Counted from the stretch's first letter, positions 26,191-33,829 are shown. The stretch is 64,000 bases of DNA from Exiguobacterium sp. s124 (GCF_018617485.1 NZ_JACSKH010000001.1:682001-746000), one strand, 5' to 3'. The notes: a model not told the origin generated them from the letters alone. Program-made: numbers and translations.

Positions 26191-26539
26191 GCACCAGAAC
26201 ATGCCCCGGATGAGCCGGCATCGCCTGCGGATCCACAACAACAAGCTCGTCGAACAGCTCCACGCCTCAGGCATGGATGGTAGCCACACCATGCGCCGTG
26301 ATGACGGCATCGTCTGGATCTATCTGAAAAGGTCGGATGGGAACGTAAAACGGGTGAAAGAACGCATCCGTGAATATGAGCTCGAAAACAGTGTCGAATA
26401 TGAGCTGTTGGTGAACCCGAAAGGCTTCAACCCGACCCACAACTGGGTCTGGGTCGTGCCGAAGCACGAGACCTTCTCCCGAGAAGGGGACGAACAATAC
26501 GAGGCGGACACCGCTGGAAAGAAAGTAGGGAGTCAATGA
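26165..26539 (+). CDS. Hypothetical basic early protein (124 aa)
   Basis: Strongly basic N-terminus ([21 protein letters not shown]) followed by a compact domain ([27 protein letters not shown]). ATG 26165 after GGAGGGTGGAAC; the longer open frame upstream is a shadow of the previous gene. Ends in an ATGA overlap with ssb, so it belongs to the replication module; nucleic-acid binding is a guess from charge. Confidence 0.55.
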   Translation: MNSLNLRHKHQNMPRMSRHRLRIHNNKLVEQLHASGMDGSHTMRRDDGIVWIYLKRSDGNVKRVKERIREYELENSVEYELLVNPKGFNPTHNWVWVVPKHETFSREGDEQYEADTAGKKVGSQ

Positions 26540-26970
26540 TCAACCGAGTCGTATTAGTGGGTAGACTGACACGCGACCCTGAGATGCGATATACGCAGTC
26601 AGGAATCGCTGTGACCCGTTTCACGCTCGCCTGTGACCGACCATTCAGCGGACAGGACGGAAAACGGGATGCGGACTTCATCGATTGCGTCGTCTGGCGC
26701 AAGCAAGCTGAGAATGTCGCAAACAATTTGAAAAAGGGCAGCATGACTGGTGTAGATGGACGCTTACAGATCAGCAGTTATGAAGCGCAAGACGGTTCGA
26801 AACGATATCGAGCAGAAGTGCTCGCAGAAAGTGTCCGATTCCTCGAGCCTAAATCTAGCGGCAATACCTCTGCAGAGAAGCAATCAACGGCAACCCAAGA
26901 ACCGATGCACGAGACAGATCCGTTTAACGCGGGGAGCAAAATCGATTTGACGGACGATTTGCCTTTTTGA
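26536..26970 (+). CDS. ssb: Single-stranded DNA-binding protein
   Basis: A 144-aa phage SSB: OB fold opening [23 protein letters not shown], then [31 protein letters not shown], and the acidic protein-interaction tip ending DDLPF. It coats ssDNA during replication and recruits host partners through the tail. Followed 36 bp later by the replication initiator gene. Confidence 0.95.
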   Translation: MINRVVLVGRLTRDPEMRYTQSGIAVTRFTLACDRPFSGQDGKRDADFIDCVVWRKQAENVANNLKKGSMTGVDGRLQISSYEAQDGSKRYRAEVLAESVRFLEPKSSGNTSAEKQSTATQEPMHETDPFNAGSKIDLTDDLPF

Positions 26971-27006
26971 TGTGATGTAACGCTATGAAGAACGGAGTGG
27001 AATCTA

Positions 27007-27966
27007 ATGAGCGTATATAGACCCGTACAAACTGAGTTTTGGACAGATCCAAAAGTAGTCGAGGAATTTACACCAGAAGACAAACTGTTTTATTTATACC
27101 TTCTGACTAATCCGAGCACAACGCAGATTGGAATTTATCAGATTACGAAGAAAACGATGGCCTTTGAACTCGGTTATTCCATCGAGAGTATTAACGTGTT
27201 GATGGAACGTTTCATCAAGCAACACAAACTCATTGAATATAATGCAGAAACGCGAGAGATAGTCATCCTCAACTGGGGCAAGTACAACTTCAAGAGAGCA
27301 GGAAAACCGATTGCTGATTTAGTGACGAAAGAGCTTCGCAACGTCAAGTACCGACCATTCATTCAACTCGTTGCTCCACACGTTCCCGTCGAATCGATAC
27401 GGAAAATTTACGAATCGTGGTACGAATCGTCAACGAATCGTACCACGATTCGGGGGCAAACAAAAGAAGAAACAAAAGAAGAAACAGAAACAAAAACAGA
27501 AGAAGAAACAGAAGATGCAAAGGACGAATCGTCATCACCCCTGAATGAATTGTCCAATCTGATTTCTTTCTTCCAAACCGAAGGATTCGGTAATGCGACA
27601 ACATTCATCATCGATGAAATGCGATACGAACTTGAAGATTCCTCTTACGAAGTCGTTCGTTACGCCTTAGAACAAAGCGTTGCGAACGGAGCTCGAAACT
27701 GGAACTACGCTAAAAAGATCATAAAAGACAAACGTGAGAAGAACTTGCTCACTCGAGAAGCAATCGAGGCATTTGAAGCGAAACGGACTCAACCGAAGCG
27801 AGGTTATGGCTCTCAAGAGTCTGCTATGAAACAAGCACCTGCTTGGGTCGAAGAAGAGGCGAAGAAACAACACGAGCACGATAGACGTAAGCGAGAAGAA
27901 TTAAATAAGGATGTTCCGAAAGAGAATGAGCTGATTGAGTTGCTGCAGTCGCTGAAACAAGGATAG
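27007..27966 (+). CDS. DnaD-like phage replication protein containing a putative origin
   Basis: A 319-aa replisome organiser. N-terminal winged-helix domain (res. ~1-120, SVYRPVQTEFWTDPKVVEEFTPEDKLFYLYLLTNP), a low-complexity linker (~140-178, KEETKEETETKTEEETED) and a DnaD-type C-terminal domain (~185-250, ISFFQTEGFGNATTFIIDEM…NGARNWNYAKKIIKDK). The linker-coding DNA holds repeated ACGAATCGT units and a 15-bp palindrome, as expected if the origin lies in the initiator gene. No separate helicase-loader gene follows, so the DnaD part may recruit host helicase machinery. Confidence 0.85.
   Translation: MSVYRPVQTEFWTDPKVVEEFTPEDKLFYLYLLTNPSTTQIGIYQITKKTMAFELGYSIESINVLMERFIKQHKLIEYNAETREIVILNWGKYNFKRAGKPIADLVTKELRNVKYRPFIQLVAPHVPVESIRKIYESWYESSTNRTTIRGQTKEETKEETETKTEEETEDAKDESSSPLNELSNLISFFQTEGFGNATTFIIDEMRYELEDSSYEVVRYALEQSVANGARNWNYAKKIIKDKREKNLLTREAIEAFEAKRTQPKRGYGSQESAMKQAPAWVEEEAKKQHEHDRRKREELNKDVPKENELIELLQSLKQG
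27410..27532. other. Putative phage replication origin (iterons, palindrome, A-rich tract)
   Basis: ACGAATCGT at 27410-27418, 27422-27430, 27433-27441 and 27524-27532, plus an inverted 8/9 match at 27445-27453. CGAATCGTGGTACGA (27411-27425) is perfectly inverted at 27438-27452 with a 12-nt loop. An almost pyrimidine-free A-rich tract follows (27456-27520). Confidence 0.6.
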
Positions 27967-27975
27967 GAGGTTTAT

Positions 27976-28134
27976 ATGACACTCGAATGTATCGAAGGGG
28001 ACACGCGCTATCTACTGTTTCCGCATCGAGCGGAATTGCATGTCCAGAGAGACGGTCGAATGAAACAGGTCAAAACATTGGAACTCGAGCACGTCATGGT
28101 TCTTCTGATTACGAAAAAGTGGGTCGCGTTATGA
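27976..28134 (+). CDS. Small hypothetical early protein (52 aa)
   Basis: ATG 27976 lies 6 nt after AGGAGG, immediately behind the replication gene. Product MTLECIEGDTRYLLFPHRAE… ends …LLITKKWVAL; its stop overlaps the next ATG (ATGA). No family recognised; the RBS and coupling argue that it is real. Confidence 0.6.
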   Translation: MTLECIEGDTRYLLFPHRAELHVQRDGRMKQVKTLELEHVMVLLITKKWVAL

Positions 28135-28307
28135 ATCGACGCAAAAAGAAGCCACAAACCTTCGTTCGGTTTCGAGGTACACGTTGGATGTACCTCGTCC
28201 GGACGGAAGGATCTACACGTGCCACGCTATATGATGCGTTTAGTCAATGCGAGCTGCAACTGTTGCTGAAAGAAGGTTGGGAGGTACACCCGTGGACAGA
28301 AAAATGA
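28131..28307 (+). CDS. Small hypothetical early protein (58 aa)
   Basis: MNRRKKKPQTFVRFRGTRWM… ending EGWEVHPWTEK. Very basic N-terminus, compact. Translationally coupled (ATGA) to the previous gene and overlaps the next by 16 bp. Function unknown. Confidence 0.6.
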   Translation: MNRRKKKPQTFVRFRGTRWMYLVRTEGSTRATLYDAFSQCELQLLLKEGWEVHPWTEK

Positions 28308-28777
28308 AACGAGTAATTCTGAATCTACACGCGAATGGGCACTCGGCGAGCGACATCGCCAAGAAGATCGATGCAGACAATCGCAAGGAACGTAAGGACT
28401 ACATTCTCACCACAATGACGATTGAGGACGTACTTAGGGAGATGGGCGCGGCAGACCCGACGCGTCGTATCCCTCAGAAACCGATGGTCCAGTCCGACAT
28501 GCCCAAACGGTTCATCAACATTGAAGAGAGCAAGCGGCAGCGGCAAAAGCACAGTATCAGGACTCACAATCCTACCGAAACGCAACGTGAATTTCATCAG
28601 ATTGCCTGTGGGTTTGCGAAAAACGGACAGAAACTACTTAAAAGCCGAAATCGTCACGAGTTAGAACGAATCATCGTTGAACATCTCGAACGCGGCTTTG
28701 AACAGATCGGCAACATAAGCTCGGACTTCGACTACGGCGGCGATATCTTTATCGCAATCGTAAGAAAGGGGATTTGA
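28292..28777 (+). CDS. Hypothetical early protein (161 aa)
   Basis: GTG start 28292, 6 nt after GGGAGGT; the in-frame ATG 12 bp later is too far from that site. The N-terminus reads as a recombinase-like HTH (KRVILNLHANGHSASDIAKKIDADNRK), the rest is basic and helical. No family assigned. Part of the cluster between replication and late-control genes. Confidence 0.6.
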   Translation: MDRKMKRVILNLHANGHSASDIAKKIDADNRKERKDYILTTMTIEDVLREMGAADPTRRIPQKPMVQSDMPKRFINIEESKRQRQKHSIRTHNPTETQREFHQIACGFAKNGQKLLKSRNRHELERIIVEHLERGFEQIGNISSDFDYGGDIFIAIVRKGI

Positions 28778-28778
28778 A

Positions 28779-29207
28779 GTGAACGACACGACGTTGAAAC
28801 CAAGGCAGAAACAATGCGAGAAACTCCTACGCTCCTACTACACATTACCGCTCACCATCGAGCGTATGAAGACGAGCGCGGAGGTCGCAACGACCGCATC
28901 ATATGCTGTGAGGGAAGGGCAGAGTCATGCCGCTCCTTCCTCTCCGGTCGAAGAGGTGACGATGAAGCGGAATGAAATCCGTTTGAAAGAAACAGAGCTT
29001 AAACTCTTGGAGCGACTGAGAACCACCATACACGATGATCTAGTCGATATTTGGGAGATGCGATACAACCCGAGGTATCAGTACAACAATCAGCAGACCA
29101 TCCTGCAACTCAACATGGAGCGGAAGACATATTACCGTCTCGTCGCTCAACTATTAGGACATGTCGCAGACGTCTTCGGACTCTGGGAAGATGTTTCACA
29201 TGAATGA
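28779..29207 (+). CDS. ArpU/RinA-like late-gene regulator (tentative)
   Basis: A 142-aa helical protein from GTG 28779, with a conserved-looking layout of ArpU-type phage transcriptional regulators: N-terminal YYTLPLTIERMK, a middle KRNEIRLKETELKLLERLR and a C-terminal sigma-like HTH region (YQYNNQQTILQLNMERKTYYRLVAQLLGHVADVFGLW). Such proteins activate late transcription upstream of the terminase genes. The family call is from the sequence pattern only. Confidence 0.55.
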   Translation: MNDTTLKPRQKQCEKLLRSYYTLPLTIERMKTSAEVATTASYAVREGQSHAAPSSPVEEVTMKRNEIRLKETELKLLERLRTTIHDDLVDIWEMRYNPRYQYNNQQTILQLNMERKTYYRLVAQLLGHVADVFGLWEDVSHE

Positions 29208-29237
29208 GAATCAGAAAACGCTGAAAGGAGACGAACC

Positions 29238-29753
29238 ATGACGAGCGAAGTAACCTCACCGAAAGAAGCCATTCGAATCGACATTGTGCAGAAGCAATAC
29301 AAGAACGGGATGCAGTTGGACGAGTTGGCCAGACTCTACGAAGTCGACAAATCAGTCTTGCGTCCAGTCGTGGACGGAATCGTACAAAAATCGCGAAAGG
29401 TCGAGGACCGGAGAGTCGGAGTAGGGAAAAAGGGGCAACTGAAACACCTGAAAAAGTTAGAGGGCTATTCGAGAGAACAGCTTCGGGAAATCGTCGAGAC
29501 GCACCACATGTTGACACCGATCGCCGCTCAGTTGGGAGTATCGAAAGACGCTGCAAAAATCGTACTTAAAAAGCATAGACTTGACCATTTGATCCTCACA
29601 CGGCGTGAACTGAGAGACAAACGTTACCGACACGTCATCATGTTAGACAAACAGGGATTGAACTGTCAGCAGATCATGCAGCGGCTGGGCATGGCGCACG
29701 ACACGTACATGAAAGCATTGCAATGGGGCAAGAGAGAACAGGGTGAAGCCTGA
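29238..29753 (+). CDS. Triple-HTH DNA-binding protein (171 aa)
   Basis: Built from three helix-turn-helix units: residues ~12-48 (IVQKQYKNGMQLDELARLYEVDKSVL), ~77-115 (YSREQLREIVETHHMLTPIAAQLGVSKDAA) and ~125-165 (HVIMLDKQGLNCQQIMQRLGMAHDTYMKAL). RBS AAAGGAGAC. Its stop overlaps the start of the next gene (TGATG), which has the same three-unit plan. Possibly a regulator or a site-recognition protein; no family assigned. Confidence 0.6.
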   Translation: MTSEVTSPKEAIRIDIVQKQYKNGMQLDELARLYEVDKSVLRPVVDGIVQKSRKVEDRRVGVGKKGQLKHLKKLEGYSREQLREIVETHHMLTPIAAQLGVSKDAAKIVLKKHRLDHLILTRRELRDKRYRHVIMLDKQGLNCQQIMQRLGMAHDTYMKALQWGKREQGEA

Positions 29754-30328
29754 TGGCCGGAGGTAAGATCTGGACGAACGATGAGAAGCAGTTTCTAATT
29801 GACTGCTATTCGAATAACATGGAAGCCGATGCGATTGCAGCACGTTTGAACCGCTCACGACAGAGTGTATGGAAGCAAGCGCATCGGATGGGGATCGCAT
29901 CGAAGAACGGACCACAACCCTTTACATTCACAGACTCACAAAAGGCGAAGATTGAGCATGACTATTTCGTGGCATTGAAGTCCGCGAATGAGATTGGTCG
30001 AGAGCACGACGTATCACCAAAGGTCATCCGAAACCACATCTGTACAGTCGGTAAAACACGAGACCTTCAAAAGGCGAATCAATTGCTGAACAAGGAGCGG
30101 GAGCGCGTCATCTCATTCTCTGAACTCTACGACCTTTATTTCGACAAATGTTATTCACTCCGAGCGCTACAACGCCATTTTGGCTGCGGATACTCAACTT
30201 TGATGAAGAACTTCGAAAGACACGGAATTGCACGTATCGCGCTGAATGAACGGAAACAAATGCATGAGGAGTTCAAAGACACTGGGAAACAATATAACCG
30301 CCTTGCAGATTGGAGCGAGAGACTATGA
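29753..30328 (+). CDS. Triple-HTH DNA-binding protein (191 aa), SANT-like first unit
   Basis: Unit 1 (~5-45, WTNDEKQFLIDCYSNNMEADAIAARLNRSRQSVWKQAHRMGI) is Myb/SANT-like; unit 2 (~58-98, DSQKAKIEHDYFVALKSANEIGREHDVSPKVI) and unit 3 (~120-160, FSELYDLYFDKCYSLRALQRHFGCGYSTLMKNFERHGI) repeat the same search-helix pattern. Directly coupled to the preceding triple-HTH gene and, by ATGA overlap, to the following gene. Reads like an endonuclease DNA-recognition tail without a catalytic domain. Confidence 0.6.
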   Translation: MAGGKIWTNDEKQFLIDCYSNNMEADAIAARLNRSRQSVWKQAHRMGIASKNGPQPFTFTDSQKAKIEHDYFVALKSANEIGREHDVSPKVIRNHICTVGKTRDLQKANQLLNKERERVISFSELYDLYFDKCYSLRALQRHFGCGYSTLMKNFERHGIARIALNERKQMHEEFKDTGKQYNRLADWSERL

Positions 30329-30585
30329 AAACTCACCTATCAGATGTCATCAAGCCTGAGGAACAACCGGAACTCATCGGATTGGTCGAAACGAAACAAG
30401 AACGTGATGAACGGATCCTACAAAAAGTGTTAAATCGTGACAAGTTGGTTTGGGGAGAATATCTGACGGAACGAAGAGGCGATATCCAGGATGTCACGCA
30501 CCACACGAAGACAGTGCATGAAGATGGAAAGGTCATCGAGCGGACGATCATTAGTTTCACGCTTGATGTAGAGGTGGGGCAATGA
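30325..30585 (+). CDS. Hypothetical early protein (86 aa)
   Basis: ATG 30325 overlaps the previous stop (ATGA) with GGAG 9 nt upstream, preferred over TTG 30310. Charged, helical N-terminus (VETKQERDERILQKVLNRDKLVWGEYL) and a beta-rich C-terminus. ATGA overlap with the next gene. Unknown function. Confidence 0.6.
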   Translation: MKTHLSDVIKPEEQPELIGLVETKQERDERILQKVLNRDKLVWGEYLTERRGDIQDVTHHTKTVHEDGKVIERTIISFTLDVEVGQ

Positions 30586-30863
30586 CGACACTCACACTCA
30601 TCGTAGGAGGCTGGGCACTGTACGGACTAGGTTTGTGGGTAGGAAAACGCATATCAACCCGGCGACTCCAAAGCGAAGTGAAGAACAAGGATTTCTTAAT
30701 AGACTACATCGGCAATGCATTGGACGCTGTGAACGACAGTCGTGACAAGGCGTGGGCGCGGGTTCACGAGAAGGACGACGAAATCGAATCATTAAGATCC
30801 GAGAATCAACGACTCATGGCTTGCATCGTCGAGATTGAGAAGGAAATGGAGGTAAGCGATTGA
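30582..30863 (+). CDS. Membrane-anchored coiled-coil protein (93 aa)
   Basis: One N-terminal membrane helix (TLTLIVGGWALYGLGLWVG) followed by a coiled coil (KDDEIESLRSENQRLMACIVEIEKEME). The layout resembles small i-spanin-like or anchor proteins but its place in the middle of the early operon argues against lysis. Unknown. Confidence 0.6.
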   Translation: MTTLTLIVGGWALYGLGLWVGKRISTRRLQSEVKNKDFLIDYIGNALDAVNDSRDKAWARVHEKDDEIESLRSENQRLMACIVEIEKEMEVSD

Positions 30864-31378
30864 TGGCAGCACGTAAAGCAAACCTAGGTAAGTATTTGGA
30901 GCGGCTAGTGATTCAGTCGAATCGCGTGTACCTCTTGAGACAAGAAGCGGTCATTCACCAAGCGCATCCCGAAGTGAAGACCATTAAAGGACTCAAGCCA
31001 TTTTACAACAGTAAGGCAGGTTTAGACTTTTATGGCGTCTATGACGGCAAGTACATCACGTTCGACACCAAAGAAACTGGATCTAAGACGAGTTTTCCGC
31101 TCGAGAATATCAAAGACCATCAGTATGGCACGCTGATCAACACCGAGAAGCAAAACGGGATTGCCTTCTTCTTGGTCCGATTCAATTATTTCGGGGAGAC
31201 GTACTTTTTAAACGCTGAACAAGCTCGGCGTTGGTGGGAACAACAGAACGAAAAAAACGGACGGAAGAGCATTCCATACAAGTGGTTCCTGGAAAACTGC
31301 AAGGTGGTCAAAAGGCAGAGTGCAGTCGCGCTCGATTGGTTGAGTATCGTGCGAGAGGAGTTAGGCAAACGTGATTGA
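30860..31378 (+). CDS. recU: RecU-like Holliday junction resolvase
   Basis: A 172-aa RecU-family nuclease: FYNSKAGLDFYGVYDGKYITFDTKETGSKTSFPLENIKDHQ carries the PD-(D/E)xK core (Asp, then D-x-K), followed by NGIAFFLVRFNYFGETYFLNAEQA. RecU resolves branched DNA; phage versions process replication intermediates before packaging. ATGA overlap with the upstream gene. Confidence 0.85.
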   Translation: MMAARKANLGKYLERLVIQSNRVYLLRQEAVIHQAHPEVKTIKGLKPFYNSKAGLDFYGVYDGKYITFDTKETGSKTSFPLENIKDHQYGTLINTEKQNGIAFFLVRFNYFGETYFLNAEQARRWWEQQNEKNGRKSIPYKWFLENCKVVKRQSAVALDWLSIVREELGKRD

Positions 31379-31460
31379 ATGGACGGACACAGGCATGACG
31401 CTATTCCTCATTGCGATATTCTTTGCGATGGCGATCAGTGCACTACGACAAAATGAATAG
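31371..31460 (+). CDS. Tiny membrane peptide (29 aa)
   Basis: GTG start 10 nt after GAGAGGAG; overlaps the recU stop. One hydrophobic helix (MTLFLIAIFFAMAISAL). Very short, so support rests on the RBS and coupling. Confidence 0.4.
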   Translation: MIEWTDTGMTLFLIAIFFAMAISALRQNE

Positions 31461-31471
31461 GAGTGGATGAG

Positions 31472-31597
31472 ATGGAGTGTATGGGATGCGGAGAATTTAT
31501 TGACGAAGAAAACGAACAGATTGCTCATGATTACATGGGAAACGAATGGCACGAAAAATGTTTGCAGGAAGAAACCGACAGACCAATAAAATTATGA
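31472..31597 (+). CDS. Mini zinc-finger protein (41 aa)
   Basis: MECMGCGEFIDEENEQIAHD… with C-x2-C and a downstream HEKC giving C-x2-C…H-x2-C, a treble-clef/LIM-like zinc site. Starts 10 nt after the previous stop with a weak RBS (GGAGTGGATGAG). Function unknown. Confidence 0.5.
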   Translation: MECMGCGEFIDEENEQIAHDYMGNEWHEKCLQEETDRPIKL

Positions 31598-31633
31598 ATT
31601 GAGCGGAACAAACCAATAAAAGGAGGCGGCGAC

Positions 31634-31993
31634 ATGGACGACTTGATGCAAGGTTCGTGGCATGTCGCCTGTTGGTGGCAGCGAGGAGACAGCGAGATTA
31701 TGGTCTTCTTCCTGCACCACGGGCACATGTTCTACTTTCGAGCCGATGACCATACGACGATGCACAAAGAAGTGCTGACGCAAGCGACACTCTACCACCT
31801 GACGCGGTTACCGAATTTTAGTTACAGCGATCCAGACACGCGTTGGAAGGAAAAGATTGCGGAGATGAACGAGATGCTCGGCATCAAGGAAGAACCGAAG
31901 CAAGAGGCGCCAGTGAAGCGTGAGACGAAGCCGACACCTGTGGCGAGGGTTGAACCATTGGAGCGGGAAGACGGACAGATGCGGTTATTTTAG
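31634..31993 (+). CDS. Hypothetical protein (119 aa)
   Basis: Strong RBS AAAAGGAGGCGG. N-terminal half compact and aromatic (GSWHVACWWQRGDSEIMVFFLHHGHMFYF), C-terminal ~35 residues a K/E/P-rich disordered tail ending GQMRLF, a hydrophobic tip that may bind a partner such as the sliding clamp. No family recognised. Confidence 0.6.
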   Translation: MDDLMQGSWHVACWWQRGDSEIMVFFLHHGHMFYFRADDHTTMHKEVLTQATLYHLTRLPNFSYSDPDTRWKEKIAEMNEMLGIKEEPKQEAPVKRETKPTPVARVEPLEREDGQMRLF

Positions 31994-32004
31994 GAGGTTA
32001 GCAC

Positions 32005-32154
32005 GTGACCAAGAAAAAAGTTAGGAAATTACCCAGTCATGACTTGATGCCATCACGTATTTATTACGCTCTTTGGAAAGAAAAGATAGAGCGGCCAATC
32101 TCAAAAGGGAGACCGATGAATTTACACAAGTGGACATTGGCCATACGTAAATAG
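32005..32154 (+). CDS. Small basic protein (49 aa)
   Basis: GTG start 8 nt after TAGGAGG. Product MTKKKVRKLPSHDLMPSRIY… ends LHKWTLAIRK; net strongly positive. No family; the RBS is good. Confidence 0.5.
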   Translation: MTKKKVRKLPSHDLMPSRIYYALWKEKIERPISKGRPMNLHKWTLAIRK

Positions 32155-32520
32155 AACTCATCTGGGGGTACTTCTGCCTAGTGCTATTCATCTATGCGAT
32201 TCTTTTCGGTGAAGTGAAGTTAGGCTAGGACGAAATGGGAACAGATTTGGAACACTTTTGTTAAAAACACGTGATATTCTCTGATAGTAGAGGACTCGGA
32301 GACGTTCCCATCCACCGAAGCTCATTTGACGCTATGAACGCTCCGAGTGCCTCGAGTGAGGTTCTTCCTCGAATCGCACCTTGAAAACCATACCAGTACG
32401 ACAGGCGCCCTTCTCGGGCGTCTTTTTAATTTATTTTCGTGAAAAGTGGATATTTTTTCGAAAACGCCCCTATATACAGTGTCATCACTAGAATGACACA
32501 ACTCATGTAAAGGGCGTGGA
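32155..32520. other. Non-coding stretch with paired segments
   Basis: About 370 bp without a supported gene. Contains CTCGGAG…CTCCGAG paired arms (about 32292-32357), a second stem-loop (GTGC…GAGG TTCTT CCTC…GCAC, about 32347-32382) and a terminator-like hairpin ending in a T-run near 32428. Confidence 0.5.
32400..32429 (+). terminator. Probable terminator
   Basis: GCGCCC TTCTC GGGCGT hairpin followed by CTTTTT; ends the non-coding stretch. Confidence 0.75.
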
Positions 32521-32525
32521 GCGAA

Positions 32526-32771
32526 ATGAACAAAAAACATTTTGAGAAACCTGCGAATTCGACAGACGAGACGGTTATACAGTGTGGGCAATCGATTGGT
32601 GATTGTACTCATAACTGGGAGCGTGGTCGAATGGAACGCGGGAATGATTACGAATGGTTCAGCGAAGATGAGGAACGGACTTACTATGATCCATACACGG
32701 GACAGGAAATCAGCGAACGCGAGTACTGGGACAACGGATGCTCTGACGAGATGATGGATAACCTGTTTTGA
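32526..32771 (+). CDS. Acidic hypothetical protein (81 aa)
   Basis: Very acidic and aromatic (NDYEWFSEDEERTYYDPYTGQEISEREYWDNG). RBS GTGGAGCG. Flanked by terminators on both sides, so it is its own unit. The acidic DNA-mimic-like composition is suggestive of an inhibitor, but that is speculation. Confidence 0.6.
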   Translation: MNKKHFEKPANSTDETVIQCGQSIGDCTHNWERGRMERGNDYEWFSEDEERTYYDPYTGQEISEREYWDNGCSDEMMDNLF

Positions 32772-32775
32772 TGAT

Positions 32776-32797
32776 GACGCCTCAGGGCGTCTTTTTT
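32776..32797 (+). terminator. Terminator
   Basis: GACGCC / GGCGTC hairpin and T6, directly after the 81-aa gene. Confidence 0.88.
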
Positions 32798-32869
32798 ACC
32801 GTTATAATTTAAGTGGTGATTAGTATTATAAGTAAGACCAATACAAAATTAATTCAAACTACAGACATT

Positions 32870-32894
32870 AAAAAAGCCACCAATTATCGGTGGC
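32870..32894 (-). terminator. Terminator of the minus-strand membrane gene
   Basis: GCCACC / GGTGGC with 7-nt loop; on the minus strand it is followed by TTTTTT and overlaps the stop codon. Confidence 0.82.
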
Positions 32895-33384
32895 CATCTT
32901 CATAGTACAAATTATTTTCGAATGAAAATGAGTCGCGTGCAATAAGTTTACTCTTTCTCTTCTTAATAAGTTTAACCCTTATTGTACTAACAATTATATC
33001 GATCAATAGGATTGCAGGAACAAACATTATATTTAGGATTATAGAGCCGATTTTAATAGTGCAAGAAGTAATAAACCAAAACACTCCAGGTATAACACCA
33101 AACCTGAATCCCTTTAACGACAACTTTCTTAAAGAAAAGACCATACTTATTAATCCGTATAAATAACCAAAGAAGTAAAAGTATATTATCGTACCAACTT
33201 TTTCAGAGATATCAATGTATAGAATTTCTTCAAAAAAATCTGTAAGCATTTTTGGGAAAGCTAGTGGGTCTATATCAGATGAACTTAAAATAAAGTAGTT
33301 TGTTATAAAGTAATAAGCCAGTGATCCTATAAGAACTGGATAGAGCACTGTTCGTTTTAAAAATGATTTAGTCAAACTAGTCAT
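32884..33384 (-). CDS. Membrane protein of unknown function (moron)
   Basis: A 166-aa protein with four to five predicted membrane helices (YPVLIGSLAYYFITNYFIL, GTIIYFYFFGYLYGLISMVF, FGVIPGVFWFITSCTI, IGSIILNIMFVPAILLIDIIVSTI) and a charged C-terminal tail. Opposite strand to the late genes, strongly AT-rich, with its own terminator, just before the packaging module: the signature of an accessory cargo gene expressed in the lysogen. Candidate for superinfection exclusion or another host-modifying role. Confidence 0.7.
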   Translation of the reverse strand: MTSLTKSFLKRTVLYPVLIGSLAYYFITNYFILSSSDIDPLAFPKMLTDFFEEILYIDISEKVGTIIYFYFFGYLYGLISMVFSLRKLSLKGFRFGVIPGVFWFITSCTIKIGSIILNIMFVPAILLIDIIVSTIRVKLIKKRKSKLIARDSFSFENNLYYEDGHR

Positions 33385-33505
33385 GGAATTCTCCTAACAT
33401 ATTTATCTAAGGAAAAGAGTACCATATATTTAATCGAAAAAATGTTGAGATTAACACAAATGGTAAATGTATTAAATTGATAATGTTTTGTACGGAGAGG
33501 TGATG

Positions 33506-33829
33506 ATGGTTTTGTCAGTTTCTATGTATAAAACGAATCGTTGGAAAAATATAAGAGGTCGAATATTAAAAAAACATGATTATCTTTGTGTCGAAAGTAA
33601 ACGGTATGGCAAGACGGAAGGTGCAGAAATGGTACATCACATCTACCCACTTGAACAGTACCCGGAGCTTGCCTATGAGGATTGGAACTTGATACCACTT
33701 ACCAACAAAGTACACAATACGTTTCATGACCGCAACAATGATGCTGTGATTGGAAGAGGATTGGAATGGCAAGAAAAGCGAAGGAAAGAATTCGAAAGAT
33801 TCTATGCGAAGCTCCCCCCCTCTGATTGA
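33506..33829 (+). CDS. HNH endonuclease of the packaging module
   Basis: About 107 aa from ATG 33506 (GGAGAGG 5 nt upstream; TTG 33488, ATG 33503 and ATG 33524 are alternatives). Phage HNH pattern: YKTNRWKNIRGRILKKHDYLCVESKRYG, then VHHIYPLEQYPELAYEDWNLIPLTNKVHN (His-His and Asn of the HNH fold). Such nucleases sit directly upstream of the terminase genes in cos-type Firmicute phages and act with the large terminase in DNA cutting. Confidence 0.85.
   Translation: MVLSVSMYKTNRWKNIRGRILKKHDYLCVESKRYGKTEGAEMVHHIYPLEQYPELAYEDWNLIPLTNKVHNTFHDRNNDAVIGRGLEWQEKRRKEFERFYAKLPPSD

Noticed and set aside
32151-32229. Hydrophobic 25-codon frame (IELIWGYFCLVLFIYAILFGE…)
   Set aside because: No ATG/GTG/TTG with RBS at its start; the only GTG leaves 16 codons.
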